A stretch of DNA of 64,000 nucleotides from Paramecium tetraurelia (Eukaryota > Ciliophora > Oligohymenophorea > Peniculida > Parameciidae): NCBI RefSeq assembly GCF_000165425.1, contig NW_001799499.1, forward strand, positions 248,001 to 312,000, in the 5' to 3' direction. Positions 49,412 through 62,015 of the stretch are shown one piece after another. Numbering within the stretch: position 1 is the stretch's first letter; each line of letters opens with the position of its first letter. Under the pieces are notes generated by a model. The model made no database searches, had not been told where the DNA came from, and saw only the letters and a list, made by a program, of their open reading frames with translations. The position numbers and the translations under genes were made by a program.

Positions 49412-50736
49412 ATGTTAAGACAACGATCAACTTCAAAGGGTAAGCATTTTGATAGGTATGAGTATCTTAGTATGTCAGATTAGTTCCAGAGAAAGTCAAT
49501 TTAAGTGATTATCAAATTCACATGGTGGAGGATTAGAAAAATGAATCATTAAAAGAACTTGATCTTAATGAATAATTGAGAGTTGAAAACAGCTAAGCCA
49601 AATACAATAGTTTATTGAAACAAAAATTAATGGAAAACAAATCTTAATCGAGTTTATTTGTCTATCAAAGACAGCCATCCAAATATAAACCTTATATTTT
49701 TGAGAATGAATGCCCGTCTCCTGTTAGAAAAATAAACAAGGCACCCTATAAGATTCTGGATGCTCCAAAATTGAAGGATGATTTCTATTACCAACTAGTT
49801 GATTGGAGTATGAGCAATTAGATAGGAGTTGGTCTTGGTAATTCAGTCTATACTTGGAATGCATTAACAAATGAAACAACATAATTATTGGAAATTGAAG
49901 CTCCTGTTTGTGTTAGTTGTATTAAATGGTGTGATAGAAGCGAGATCATAGCAATAGGAGATGATACTGGTGCAGTCAGAATTTATGATATTGTCAAGGC
50001 TAAGATATTAAAAACATATGAGAATCATAATTTGAGAGTAGGCTGTTTAGATTGGAATGGTTGCAATATAACAAGTGGGAGTAGAGACAAGAGTATATTG
50101 TTTTAAGATATCAGAACTAATAACGATTATGAATTGTCATTTCAAAGTCATAAACAAGAAGTTTGTGGATTGCAATGGAGTCCAAATGAGCAATTTTTGG
50201 CTTCAGGAGGCAATGATAATAATGTCATGATACAATCAATTAAAATGCCAAATTAATCAATGTATGTTTTGAAAGATCACATCGCAGCAGTCAAGGCTCT
50301 GGCATGGTCACCTCATTAACCTAATATTCTATGTAGTGGAGGTGGAACAACAGATAAATGTTTAAAATTCTGGAATACTTCAAATGGGCAACTCTAAAAT
50401 AGTGTAGACACTGGTAGTTAAATCTGTAATATGAAATGGTCGACCAACACCAATGAATTAGTTACTTCACATGGGTATATATACATCATAAATCTCTATA
50501 GTTATTCTCTTAATTAAGTTGCTGTTTGGAAAATGCCAAAGATTGAAAGAATTGCTACTTTGTATGGTCATTCTTTTAGAGTTCTGTATTTATCATTAAG
50601 TCCTGATGGAGAAAATATAGTAACAGGAAGTGGTGATGAAACTCTTAGATTTTGGAAGTTATTTCCTTCAAAAAATAAACATTCAAATCTTGTTAATCAA
50701 TCTAAACTGGATTCTATCAGATTGGATATTCGATGA
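49412..50736 (+). CDS. CDC20/CDH1-family APC/C activator
   Basis: 424 aa. After the first intron is removed (49456-49478) the N terminus reads KHFDRLVPEK, a C-box (DR-x-V-P) used to dock on the APC/C. Seven WD repeats follow (YQLVDWSMSNQIGVGLGN, VSCIKWCDRSEIIAIGDDTG, HKQEVCGLQWSPNEQFLASG, HIAAVKALAWSPHQPNILCS, LSPDGENIVTGSGDETLRFW). The protein ends LDIR, the C-terminal Ile-Arg tail that binds APC3. A second intron, 50475-50501, is a multiple of three but fits conservation (SHGYSLNQVAVW). CDC20 versus CDH1 cannot be decided confidently by eye. Confidence 0.95.
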
Positions 50737-51754
50737 TGATAATTAAGTAATCCTTTCTCATTATAATCAATTACTACTTATTAATATATAAATTTATTCT
50801 ATGAATTCAATTTCTACAAATAATTTGCGCATATTTATTCAATCTTAGATAAGGAATAAATTTGTGGAATAATCATAGATGAAATAGAAGATGAATTGGA
50901 ACTTAAGTTTGGAAGATAAACTTTAAATATCAATTATTATACATTTTGTTAATAATTCTGTTTGTATTGGTCATTCATTTTCACAATTTTAGATAATACT
51001 ATAATTGAGTTATTGACCTCTTTAATAATCTTAAATAACATGAATTGAATGATATAAAGGCTGAAAATCGTAAAATATCAATTTAATTATAGACTAAATT
51101 AGAGAGACTATTAAGATTACGTTTTTGGAGAATGAAACTATTGAATGGATTATAAAAGATACGTTTTCCAATACAATCTAAGAAAGAACTATAAAAGAAA
51201 AGGACGTTTTTTGGTTATGAAAGAGATTCTCATAATTGCAAAGAAATGATATATTTATAAATAAATAGATTCTAAATAAAATGAAATGCATTCTTTCAAA
51301 GATTTAGGCATCACTGATACAGGAAATGATTAGTTATAATGCAATTAATATCAGAAGAATATAATTAAAGTTTGTTTTTAATTTATTTTATGTATAAATT
51401 TTAAGCTGGTTGTGATCAATTGTAATTGTGGCAGTCATATCTATAAAGTCACAACTCAACTCATAGGGAGATTATATTTTATTAGTTATTTAAAGAAGTT
51501 CAAGCTAGACTCAAGAGTGAGTGCAGAGTTGAAAAATGAATGGGTAAGTTGAAATTTTATTCAAAAACATAAAGACTTGAGGTACTAAGTTCATATGATT
51601 TTTAATCAATTAGAACATGATATTAAGTAATATTTGATTGAAAAAATAAATGTAACTAAAATTACCAAACTTTAATAAATATTAATGAATACAATTATAT
51701 TCAACACATCTTAATCCAAGAATCTTTTTTGATGGGTAGCTCTAACTATCATAT
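50737..51754. other. Region with no intact gene
   Basis: About 1 kb without a convincing complete gene. Short coding-like pieces occur, for example INCNCGSHIYKVTTQLIGRL around 51415-51475 and an ORF from the ATG near 50800. They are in different frames and interrupted by TGA. They may be the decayed 5' part of the WD40 relic downstream. Confidence 0.45.
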
Positions 51755-52737
51755 ATGAAAGATACCATATTAACAAAATTGATAATAGTCAATGAAAGAC
51801 TCAAACAGTAAATAGATAAATTAAGAAATGATACTGAACATCTATTTAAGATCAAAACTCGTAAAGCTAATGAACATTAAATAGATTCGGTTAAGGTTAT
51901 TAACTACTATTAATGGGTATGAAAATGTAATAAGATGTGTGATCAAACTAAACAATGGAGATTATGCAACATCATCTAGATATAAAACTATTAAGATTTG
52001 GAATTAGAACAATTTTGAATGTGTGCAAACACTGAGAGATCACATTAATTGAGTCTAAGATCTTACACGAATACTTGATAATAAAATTGCTAGTTGTTCA
52101 GATGAGAAGAATATTAAGATCTATACTCAAATTACGTAAGGTCAGTCAGATAATAGATTTTAATGTTCTCTTTGGGAATTAGGCAACACCTTAAGAGGAC
52201 ACGAATCCTATGTAGTTAGAATTGTATCTAATGATTAATTTAATAATCTTATCACTTCTTCTAACATCCCAAAAAGTGCTCTAACAGTTTTATATGGACA
52301 TGATAATTGTTATTATACCATAGCCACCGAAAAGAATTTCAGAGTTTCAGGAGATTAGGGGGGTTATTAAATAGAATGGTCACTCAGCCATATGGAAATT
52401 GAAAATAAACAAAAGAAATAAAAGAAACATTTTGATGGCAAAGTTATCATCTGAGATATTAACCTTTAATTTATTTATGTTATTGTAAAATTTAAAGTGA
52501 TAATTCTTAGTAATTAAAAAGAGCAGAATTGGAGTTATTATAATTTATTAATGATGAACTAATTGTGGGGGGAGACGAATATGGATATATCTATAATTCA
52601 TTAATCCTATCCTAGGAGAAGTGATTTCAGAGATCCTTGTTCATAATGATAGTATTTCCAAAATTAAGTATTACGATGGAATCCTATGCACAGCCAGTTC
52701 AGATTTGCCTATCAAGTTATTCAAGTTTAATATTTGA
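51755..52737 (+). pseudogene. Decayed coiled-coil/WD40 gene
   Basis: The relic starts MKDTILTKLIIVNERLKQQI (coiled coil). It then shifts by one base into WD40-like repeats: ENVIRCVIKLNNGDYATSSR, TIKIWNQNNFECVQTLRDH, NKIASCSDEKNIKIY, LGNTLRGHESYVVRIVSND. Two in-frame TGA codons (52050-52052, 52452-52454) stand where WD repeats normally have Trp (HIN-x-VQDL and KVII-x-DI). After about 52560 the frame shifts again to reach LVHNDSISKIKYYDGILCTA and KLFKFNI with a final TGA. Multiple lesions indicate a pseudogene rather than an intact gene with many introns. Confidence 0.7.
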
Positions 52738-52759
52738 ATTATATATCCACAAATAATTT

Positions 52760-55700
52760 ATGCTTAAATTTAAGAGGGTGTATCACTTCTCCAAATGGCC
52801 CATTGTCGATCTTCTCGACTACAATCACTAGATAAATTTGCTAAAATCACAACCTGCAAAACCTTATATACCAGAGCTTCTAGGACCCAATTATGAGAAA
52901 TACTAGCACACATCCATTTAATTCGACTATGTCTCTCATAACTAGGAGCCATCCGAGATTTAAGTTCTCTCATCTGCCCACCCTGAGTTTAAGTAAGCTG
53001 ATAGGATATTTTCAACTTTCGACCAACTCAAATACGTAAGAGAAACTGAATCCTTGAAACATTAAAAATTTGCTCTTAAAGAAATCGAAGAAGATGATGT
53101 TTTTACAGTTGATGCCATGCAATCCTACAAACCTAAATTGACTTGCGACAATCTTACAGAAAATTAATTATTGCTCATCAATCTTCCCATTAATGTTACC
53201 ATCTAAGAAGTATAAGACTTTGTTTAATCCAAAACCAATTAACAAGTCTAAGTAGAACTTCACACCTGTTCCCTCAATATTAATGCTTATGCCACTCTCA
53301 CTTTTTAAAACTAAGCTGAATAATACAAATCATAACTACATCTTACAAAATTCAATGGAATATTATAAGAGTGCAGATCCCTTGAAAATACAGCAGAAGA
53401 ATCGCCATTCAATAGAACCCTTGTGATTACCAATATTAATAAAACTCTCTCCCTTTAAGAAGTATTACACACTGTTGGCTAATATGGAAGAGTTCTCAAT
53501 GCTGTGATTCCTTTGGAAGTCTAAAATGTTGATCTTCCCCTCTATGAGGATATCATCCAAACCCTAGTTGATCCTTGTAAAATAGAAATCCTCAATGTAC
53601 AAACTGGGTTAACAGAAATTGAATTCTATCCTAATCTTGAATAATTTGAATAGCTTTACAAAAATTGTAATTATCATTTACTTATTCCATAGTCCCTGAA
53701 TATTACGATCCTAAACTTGAATTAACCTTATTCGAGTATCAATAATAAAAAGACCAAAAATAAGATTAATTCAGACTATTCAGATTGCTTAATCAAAAAA
53801 CTGTTAAATGTTTGAAGGTCCCAAGTCACCTTAAAGAAAATTATAAGAAATTGTGGGTTCCTTAAATCAATGTGGAAACTCCTAAGGATAATCTTCAATA
53901 CTAATTATATGCTAAAACTTATAAAAATAGAGGTTACTGTGTATGCACATTTTCAAGTAAGGCCATGGCTCAAAGAGCTTTATTTGCTATTAATGCAGAA
54001 GGCACTCATGATTTAGCAGTCTTGTCATTGCCTTTATTGAATACTCCTAAATTCTATCCTGAGATTACATCCCATAGCAATCAAGAAAAGTATGGTGGCA
54101 AATTCAGAATAGAGAATTTGGCATATCCAAAATTAAGAGCTATGAAATCATGGGAAGATTTAGAATTATATCAGATTGATTTGATCTACAATCTCAAATA
54201 ACTAGAAAGAATTAGAACATAAATTTCTTAAGTCAGAGATTAGACAATTGAGGCTATTTAGACCAATTATGATACTTATTAAAAGGATTTGGAAGAGAAG
54301 AAAGAAAAAGTAAAGTAAAAGGCCTATTCTGAATTAAATAAAAGTGATGAATATAAGAATTTTGTTGAAAAGAATAGTTTTGCTGAATCTTTAGATTCTT
54401 TTGAAGACAGTGTAGCAGTTGTTAAAGATACTAAACCTGGAAGAAAATTTAATTTTTCTATTCACAACGAACAATATAAAAATTATGTTGAAGCAATTAA
54501 AGACAGAGCAAAGGATGTTAAATTGAAAGAAAAAGAGTATGCAGATAAATTAGTCAAAAAATATTAAACTATATTTATAAGTGATTCTATATAAAGAAAG
54601 TTAGAGAAGAATGTTGAAAAGTCAGATGACACATTGTTGTCATTACTTTAAGCAAGAGTACTAGGTGGCTATGCAAAAAAGGAGAGAAAAATGAAAAAGA
54701 GGCTTACTAGAGGTTCTAGGTTGGTGAGTACAGCTGCTATGTATGCTGCAGATTCAGAGATGCAATTTAAAAGAATTGGAGAATTATTTTCAGAAATCCA
54801 GAAAAAAGGTAAGTATGTAATAAATGAAGCGAATAGAGATTCAAAAGAGGCTTAAGCAAAATTAGCATAGAAAATAGCATTGAGAAGGCAAAGAAAATTC
54901 AAACGTCGCTTTAGTAGTACTATTTTGAACCCATTTTATTTAAAGAAATTAGCTCTGCAAAAACATGAAGAATTTTTGGAGTATATTAAAAAAATGTTAT
55001 TGGGAGATGAATCATAAAATGAAAGTTTAATTGCTATCCATCCATTGAATCACAAAGATTAATTAAAGGTTAGTTTGGCTCTTGCAAAGGACGATTTGGG
55101 AAATGAATTCTTGAATGACAAAATCATCAATTATGTAAGAGAATTCGATATTACTGATGATACTCGTGATTTGATTAGATAATAAGAAGCTAATAGAAAA
55201 CACTTAATGAGTCAGATCACAAAAGATTAGATTGCAAGAATCAAAGAGTTTTCAAAATAATCTTACACACAAAAATTAATATCATTAGATAAACATGGAA
55301 TTACTACAGAAACTTTTGAAGTTACTGATAATGAAGTGGATATTAATCAAATGGTTAAAGATTTGAATACTTTTGTTGCTGTTGGATCTGAAAAATATGA
55401 TTTTGTTGTTGATAAATTAACTAAGAAAAGATACATTATAAAGAGTGAAAAACCATTTGTTAAATATGATTTAGATGCATTTTCAATTAAAGATTTAGGA
55501 GTTCATAACTTAGAAAAGGAGGTATAATAAAAATGTTATTTTTATAGTTTGTAGATCTCTTGTCAAAGAATGGCATTTAAAGTGATAAGGCTATTGAAAT
55601 GCTTAAAGCCTTGGAGAATGATGGTTAGATTTCAGAGGAGATTTTGGATTTAATTGATAAATTGCCTGAAAATACAGAAACAGATTATGAGAAAATATAC

Positions 55701-55954
55701 TAAACATAAGGATTAACCAGGAAATGTAATATTCAACTAATATTTTAGAATATGAGTTAGCAAAATCATTAGATTTTAGAAATAATTTGGATGAAATTCA
55801 AAATGATATCGATTAATAAGCATATTTAAAGGATATATCTAAAAAGTATTCTCCATTGACAAATGATACTTTCGTCAGAGACAAGGAATAAGGAAAACTT
55901 AAAATAAAAAATAAAAATGGGAAATTTTTGGTGCCTAAGCAAAAAAAATATTGA
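52760..55954 (+). CDS. Large RNA-recognition-motif protein
   Basis: 1,039 aa. Two RRM-like segments are readable: LLLINLPINVTIQEVQDFVQ with AYATLTFQNQAEQYKSQL, and TLVITNINKTLSLQEVLHTV with GQYGRVLNAVIPLE. A third is suggested by KNRGYCVCTFSSKAMAQRAL. The C-terminal two thirds are helical, Lys/Glu-rich (for example KERKMKKRLTRGSRLVSTAA and LRRQRKFKRRFSSTIL). The N terminus is basic/aromatic (MLKFKRVYHFSKWPIVD) and could be a mitochondrial presequence. Introns: 53667-53692, 55522-55547 and 55726-55748. RNA binding is likely; a mitochondrial location is only a suggestion. Confidence 0.82.
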
Positions 55955-56477
55955 ATTTTAAATTGTTTTATTATTATGCAGTAAATATTTCAAATTTATA
56001 ATCAATAAATTAGATGTCTTTAATTTTAAGAATTACTTAAGACTAATTCATTAAATCATATTAATTATGAATGATTTTATTACTTTTGAAATATAAATAT
56101 TTAGAAAATTAAACAAATTATTTTTTTTTAGCTAATTTTTTAGAATTATATTCTAATTAAATTTAATATCCTAAAAGATTACTCTTAAGCTCAATAATTT
56201 TATTTTGATTATAGTTTTCTCCTATATTCTTAATTTCATATCAGAATTCCATTTAAATGGGATTCTGAAATAGCATTTCAACATTTTTATTTCCTTATCA
56301 CTCAGGAATCGTTTTTATTTTATAATAATATAATAAAATAGATACATTTAATATTCTTCTATCAATATTTTGAAAGACAAGAGATAAAAACAATTTTATT
56401 AAGATGAAAGGATTCCTTTTTATATCTATTCAAATATTATATTTGGATATATTTATTAATAAAATAAAGATTTTAAT
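55955..56477. other. AT-rich intergenic region
   Basis: About 520 bases between the RRM gene and the COX5B-like gene. No ORF of interest. It contains a strong imperfect palindrome at 56240-56271. Confidence 0.55.
56240..56271. repeat. Imperfect palindrome
   Basis: ATCAGAATTCCATTT and AAATGGGATTCTGAAAT form a near-perfect inverted repeat with no loop spacer beyond the central TTTAAA, with one or two mismatches. In RNA this would be a long hairpin. It could mark a transcript 3' end or a small RNA; nothing else supports either. Confidence 0.55.
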
Positions 56478-58485
56478 ATGCTGAGACTTGTGAGCAAGAA
56501 GTCATTCTCGTCAACTTTCAATGTGTTAGATACTTTCAAAACACTCAAAAGCGTGGTAAAATTAATTGCTAAACTCTAAGATCACAGCTCCAATTAGACA
56601 TATAAGGTCTTATGTTAGATAGGATGGTGTCCATAGTTCAATGACACCTAACTTGACATATTAGGCTTTTGATGAAGTGCTTCATGAATATTATGCTGCT
56701 TATTCTGGAAATCCATTCCACTTATAAGTGTATAATAACCTAGATAACATCTAAACAGTCAATTTTGGTACAGTAGACAATCCTTGTGTGATTTTCACTG
56801 CAGACACTCCATTCAGATATGTGGGATGCACAGGTTTGTAAAACGAAGACGATTATGAGCAACATGAAATTCATCTCTTCATGCTTAGAGAAGGTCCATT
56901 ATAGAGATGCCCAATGTGTGGTCAAGTCTTCAAATTGGTTAGACTTAGACAATAAGAGGATGAGGAAATGTCTTACTATAGAGATTCATTCCATCCTATT
57001 GATATTTTTGAATTGGATGTAAAATAATTCAATTATGTTAGAATGAAAATGTTTAATCAATCAACATGTTAAAAATGTGGACTCACAGAGAGGCTTCATT
57101 ATTTGAGAGTGCATTATATGAATAAAACATTATGGTAACAATGGATAACGATGTACACGATAGATTACTTGTTGATCCAGCTTATAGAATGTGGAGATTT
57201 TAGCATGGTGAAGATAAATTAAAAATACATCGATTAATAATTGAAATAAGCAGGCTACAATGAAGAAAGAATCTACAGAAATCCAAAATACAAATTACCA
57301 ATGTAAAAGGCAACATATGCAGCTGTCATTGAAGCAGAGAAAGTGTTGGCTATCTAAGAGAGATTAGAAAGAAAAGTGAACAGATTCCATGTTAGAGAAT
57401 ATCTTGATTTTGCTAATCATGCCAGAAGAGAAAGAAGAATGAGATTAAGATAAAAGGAAAGATGGGAGAACAATTACACTTACTTCTATGGAGGTCTTAC
57501 TGAAGAAGAATAATTATACAATGATTACTTTGAAACAGATCAAGAATTATACAAGGATGACGAATAAATTGAATAGAGAATTGATGAGGCTGTTGCTTAA
57601 GTTGATCCTAAATATAGTCCTCTCAGATTTGACTTCTAAGAAGCCTATACTCATAATCCTGAAGAAGATTAAACCTCACTTCTTGAAAAGAAATTATGGA
57701 GATTCAAATATAGATTAGCCTTTGATTGCACCAAAGATTATTAAGCTAGAGAAAGACGATTGATTGAAAGACATTTGGCAAGAATGACCAAAGACCCAGA
57801 ATACGTTGCTGTATTCAAGAATCTATAAAGTGCTGTTAAATCTGAAAATGAATTTGCACTCTTGTAGGCTGAAAAAGACTATTATAATCTTGCAGCAAAG
57901 GAAGGATGTAATATTAAAATATTATTTATTTAGTTCTTTAATACAAGGATTACTTTGAAGGAGATACTTCAGCTGAAATTGAATTAGTTGAGGAATTATA
58001 CAAAGCTTCACCTTTGGCATTCAGCAAAGTCTTCGTTAATCATTCTGCAAGATTAGTCTAATAAGAAGGATTCTAGAAATTCCCTAAGAGAGCTTGGAAT
58101 GATAGTCTAGGATTAATTCAAAACTATGTTTTGGATTTCTAAGACTTTTCATCCAATATTGTACCTAAAGCTCAAAAATTAGCTAATTATGCTGGTTTAT
58201 AAAATGTATTAACTATATCTTATATCATAGGTACTTCCTGCTGACGAATAAGAGTTGGTAAAACTTGGTTTAGATAAAACTGAATAAATTACAAGATAAA
58301 AGATTGCTTAGGCTTAAGCAAAACCATAATTAAATGAGCCACCTAAATAAGCATAATAATAAGCACCTCCAAAAGTTGAATAAGAATAATAATAATAACA
58401 ATAGAAACCTTAATAATAATAGCAATAATAATAATAATAACAATAACAATAATAAAAGAAAGGACCATTTAACAAAAAAAAATGA
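56478..58485 (+). CDS. COX5B-like cytochrome c oxidase subunit, ciliate-extended
   Basis: 643 aa. The basic N terminus (MLRLVSKKSFSSTFNVLDTF) looks like a mitochondrial presequence. A COX5B-type zinc region follows: CVIFTADTPFRYVGCTG, HEIHLFMLREGPLQRCPMCG, QVFKLVRLRQ. The remaining ~450 residues are charged and helical (RVNRFHVREYLDF-like, RERRMRLRQKERWENNYTYF), far longer than animal COX5B (about 130 aa). The end is poly-Gln and KKGPFNKKK. Introns: 56556-56580, 57908-57933 and 58206-58230. Ciliate oxidase subunits are known to be extended. The zinc motif supports the assignment; the extension has no recognised domain. Confidence 0.83.
58381..58455 (+). repeat. Poly-glutamine tract made mostly of TAA/TAG codons
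   Basis: A run of trinucleotides encodes Gln almost without interruption near the C terminus of the COX5B-like protein. TAA dominates, with TAG and CAA mixed in. Under the standard code this would be a row of stops, so it is a striking illustration of the ciliate code. Mixed codons suggest the tract is old or stabilised. Confidence 0.85.
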
Positions 58486-58553
58486 TCATTTTAATTATTC
58501 ATTAAACCAAAAGATTTCATTATAATTATGCTTCAAACTAATATTATATATAT

Positions 58554-59929
58554 TCATTCTTATATATCTTAATTTTATTCTATTTGCATTTCTTCCCTAT
58601 TATCTCTATACTCAGAAAACAATTCTTAATAATCAACCTTCTATCTGCTTTCCTTTCCAATAGCATGATGGTCAATTTAAGCACACCCAGGGGTTATTTA
58701 TTTTAGGTTTTCTAGAATTTAAACACTTTAAACAATATTGATTCAGATTTACATATTTTTTTCTAAATAATCTTTAGAATTTTACTCTTCCATGTTCGAA
58801 ATTGGTAAATGTAATTTATATTCAGGTCCAAAATAGACTTTGTATTCTGATTCATCAGGAATATTATCTTATATTGGCACATTCAAAGCAAGTGAAGTTT
58901 CATATGTCCAGCATCTGGGGACATTTCGAAGAGTATATCCTCCTCCTCCAACCATTATTATTGGAACATTGAATTTCTTCAAATACTCAATGCAAGTGCC
59001 ATGTCCTACATTGATTCAATTTCAGTAATACCTTTAATACTTAAATTGAAACACCCTAAACGATCACCGCTAAGACTATCTGTACCTCCTTGTAACATTA
59101 CAACATCAGGTCTGAAATTTTCCATAATTTTATCAATGACTGGTTTGAAAATATGTTAGATTGAGTCATCATTTAACCCTTCATTTAAAGGGAAATTGAC
59201 GGCATAATATTTTCCTTTATCATGTCCAACATCATCAATATGACCAGTTCCTGGGAAATATTCCTTAAATTTATGAAAAGAACATGTCATCACTCTGTCA
59301 GTTAAATAGAAGGCTTCCTCTACTCCATCTCCATGATGAATATCAATATCAACATACAGAACTCGCTAATAGGTTTTCAATAATTCTAATATCCCTAACA
59401 CACAATCATTAACATAACAGAATCCGCTAGCTTCACTTTACTTGGCATGATGTAATCCTCCACTCCAGTTGATGGCAATGTTGCTCTTTTGATCTGCAAT
59501 TACACAAGCAGCTCCAACTGATCCAGAAGTTTAGCATAAGCAAAAATCAAACAACCTATCTAAGACTGGACAATCCTCCATAAAATTAACTAATTTCTCA
59601 GCCTAATTTTACATCTATAAAGTTGGTCCTCATATTGACATTTATTTTCTGGAGTGATTATCTTAATTAAATCTATGTATTCATAAGAATGAAATTAAGT
59701 TAGTACGTCTTCATCTACTCTTTTTATGTATGTTTACACAAAAGATTAATCCTATATTCGATTTTAAATTTCTTACAATACAATTCATATATTATTTCAA
59801 TCCATAGTGACCGACTAAATCATCAGTAATGGCCACTCTTAATGGCTTCATTGGATGTGTTGTAGAATAATTGTATGTCCCGAATTCTTCATCATAGTAG
59901 TATGTCACTTTCTACTTAAAGAGATTCAT
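58554..59929 (-). CDS. Class I histone deacetylase
   Basis: About 432 aa. Diagnostic HDAC motifs: [114 protein letters not shown]. Catalytic His pair and zinc-binding Asp/His are present. Introns: 59752-59776, 59006-59031 and 58726-58752; the last removes a TGA. Near 59620 the frame must change by two bases between ITPENK and QAEKLVNF, and no GT-AG intron does this without losing a conserved motif. The exon sum is correspondingly off by two. A sequence error or an odd splice is likely. Nuclear histone/lysine deacetylation is the expected role. Confidence 0.92.
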
Positions 59930-60139
59930 CCTCCCAAATAAAGTTTAAGAATTTTATTATTGACTTTTTAACACGATTAATTACATGATTTTATAAATTC
60001 ACTATTCCCCTTTCAAACTATTCCTTTCCAAGCGTTTCAAAATAAACTAATTCTATTCTTGCTTATTGCATTATTCTATTGCCATTAATGAATTTATTCA
60101 ATTAAATTTCATTTTAATTAGTTTATCTGTTAACCAAAA

Positions 60140-61090
60140 ATGTTTTCTGCCAGAGATTAACTCAGGTTTTCAAGAAAAACCATACAAACCTGCTCAATAG
60201 CTTCATCAAAACCTATAAGATATGCAACCTAGTATTGTGGGGATGATGAATATTCTACTTCGAATTTCAATTCTGATTATGAATTGTTGAGAACGAAGGA
60301 AAAGTATAAATAAAAGTGCGAGGAAATAGATATGAAGAAAAACCAATTACATTCTGATAACCTAGATTTGGAATTAAGAGCTGAGGTATCATATACTTTA
60401 GTAAATAGAAACTAAGGTAGGGAGAGAATGAAGTAAGGTATATGGCTGAAATTCTTAAAAGCAAGATCAAATAAATTTAACAACAAGAATAACAAATTAA
60501 GGAAAATCAAACTGCCTTTCTTGAAAAGTTCAAAGACAAGGAATTGTGCTTAATTGAATAACAAAAATTAATCTAAGAAAAACAAGATCAATTAAATATT
60601 AGAGAATAATAACTATCAATTCGTGAACAATCCCTAAAAGAAAAGGAATCTCTCCTATCAGAGTAGATTCATTACTATACTCAATTTAATGAACGTCTGA
60701 AAATCAATTTAGAAGAACTCAATAAAAAGGAATGTATTTTTATTATCAGTCAAATTTAGAATTTTACATTTAACAAATTAGTAATATGAATCAAACCGTC
60801 GAAAGTTTAATGGACCATGAAAATCATATCAGAGATCTAGAATTTAAACTAACTCAATAAATCTAATAATTAAAAGATTTTGATAACTAAATTAGGTAAA
60901 AGTATATAGTTACAATAGAATTTAGGTGTTAAATTGCAAATAATAAGAAGAACTAATTGATTAAAAAGAATAAGGAATTTTTAAAAGTTAAGAATTGATT
61001 AATCGCAAATTACTTTGGGATTAAAAAAATATCACTAGGCAACATCTACAATAAATTTCAAATTACATGAGTGACTAAAATTACTTTTGA
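60140..61090 (+). CDS. Coiled-coil protein, hypothetical
   Basis: 292 aa. Short Ser/Thr-rich N terminus (MFSARDQLRFSRKTIQTCS), then almost entirely coiled coil (YELLRTKEKYKQKCEEIDMK, QDQLNIREQQLSIREQSLKE, YIQQISNMNQTVESLM). Introns: 60386-60408, 60734-60759 and 60896-60918; the three together keep one open frame to TGA at 61088. Divergent from the histone deacetylase gene across ~210 bp. No family assigned. Confidence 0.78.
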
Positions 61091-61565
61091 ATAAATCATC
61101 CATATATATTTCTTATTTAAATAAAATTATATCGCTCTATAGCTTTATTTTATTACAAACTATATATTCTATTAACTAATAATTATTTATCTCATTTTGA
61201 TTAACATAGTTTTTCTTAAATAATTGAATAAAATATATAAAAAAAATAGATTTATTTCGAAACAAAACTCTGCTTCTAATATAATCAATCAATTTTTAAT
61301 TCTTATATTTGCAATACTTAGTTGTTAAGACTATGGTTAAAAATTTGAACTATAGTTTATTTCATCAATTATGAATTCATTTGTATTTCACATTTTCAAT
61401 CAAAAAATGAATAGTTGACGCTGAACAAAATTAACTTATGAATTCTAAACCTTAAATTTAATTTTAATGGTTTTTAAACTACATTCAAGATGATATAAGA
61501 TATCGATGATAATAATTATAATATACCATAAGTTTTATTCATTTATAAACTTACATCACTTACAA
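61091..61565. other. AT-rich intergenic region
   Basis: About 475 bases between convergent genes. No conserved ORF, repeat or RNA recognised. Confidence 0.5.
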
Positions 61566-62015
61566 TCAAAAAGTTGTACAGCATTGAGACTTTTAGGTTG
61601 ATTTGGTTCCAATTTTAGATGATTAGTGAGAATTTGTTTTTGGAAATTCCTAATCGATCTCAATTTTTATTTCTAAGTCACAATTAGTTTATGCTACTTT
61701 AGGAACAACTTCTAAAGTCTAATTAACTTAAGGACCTTGAATCTATTCTTAAAATTATGATAATTCCGATTCAGAGTGATCGGACTATTCAGATTCTGAG
61801 TAATTTTCAAATTCATTCTATGGTGTGTATGAATTTGTTTTCAGGACTATAAAACTATCTTGAAAAGTTATTTTATAATTTCCACCATGAATAATATCAT
61901 TACCACTTCTGTCTTTCCTATTTCTAATTTCATTGGATTTTTGGCATTTTAAAATAGAATGAATTTTGTTCTTTTCAGATGTATTTCTTTTTCTCTATAC
62001 TATTTAAGTTGGCAT
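61566..62015 (-). CDS. Small acidic protein of a ciliate-type RKDR/G family
   Basis: 149 aa, single exon. It opens MPTQIVQRKRNTSEKNKIHS and contains NRKDRSGNDIIHGGNYKITF, a pattern I associate with a repeated family of short Paramecium proteins (basic Asp-Arg ... Gly-Gly ... Phe). An acidic Ser/Glu segment follows (YSESEQSDHSESELSQ). The end is QKSQCCTTF, a possible prenylation or acylation site. Function unknown. The family remark is from memory and unverified. Confidence 0.65.

Noticed and set aside
58334-58525. Asn-rich ORF (MSHLNKHNNKHLQKLNKN...)
   Set aside because: It is an out-of-frame reading of the poly-Gln tract of the COX5B-like gene.
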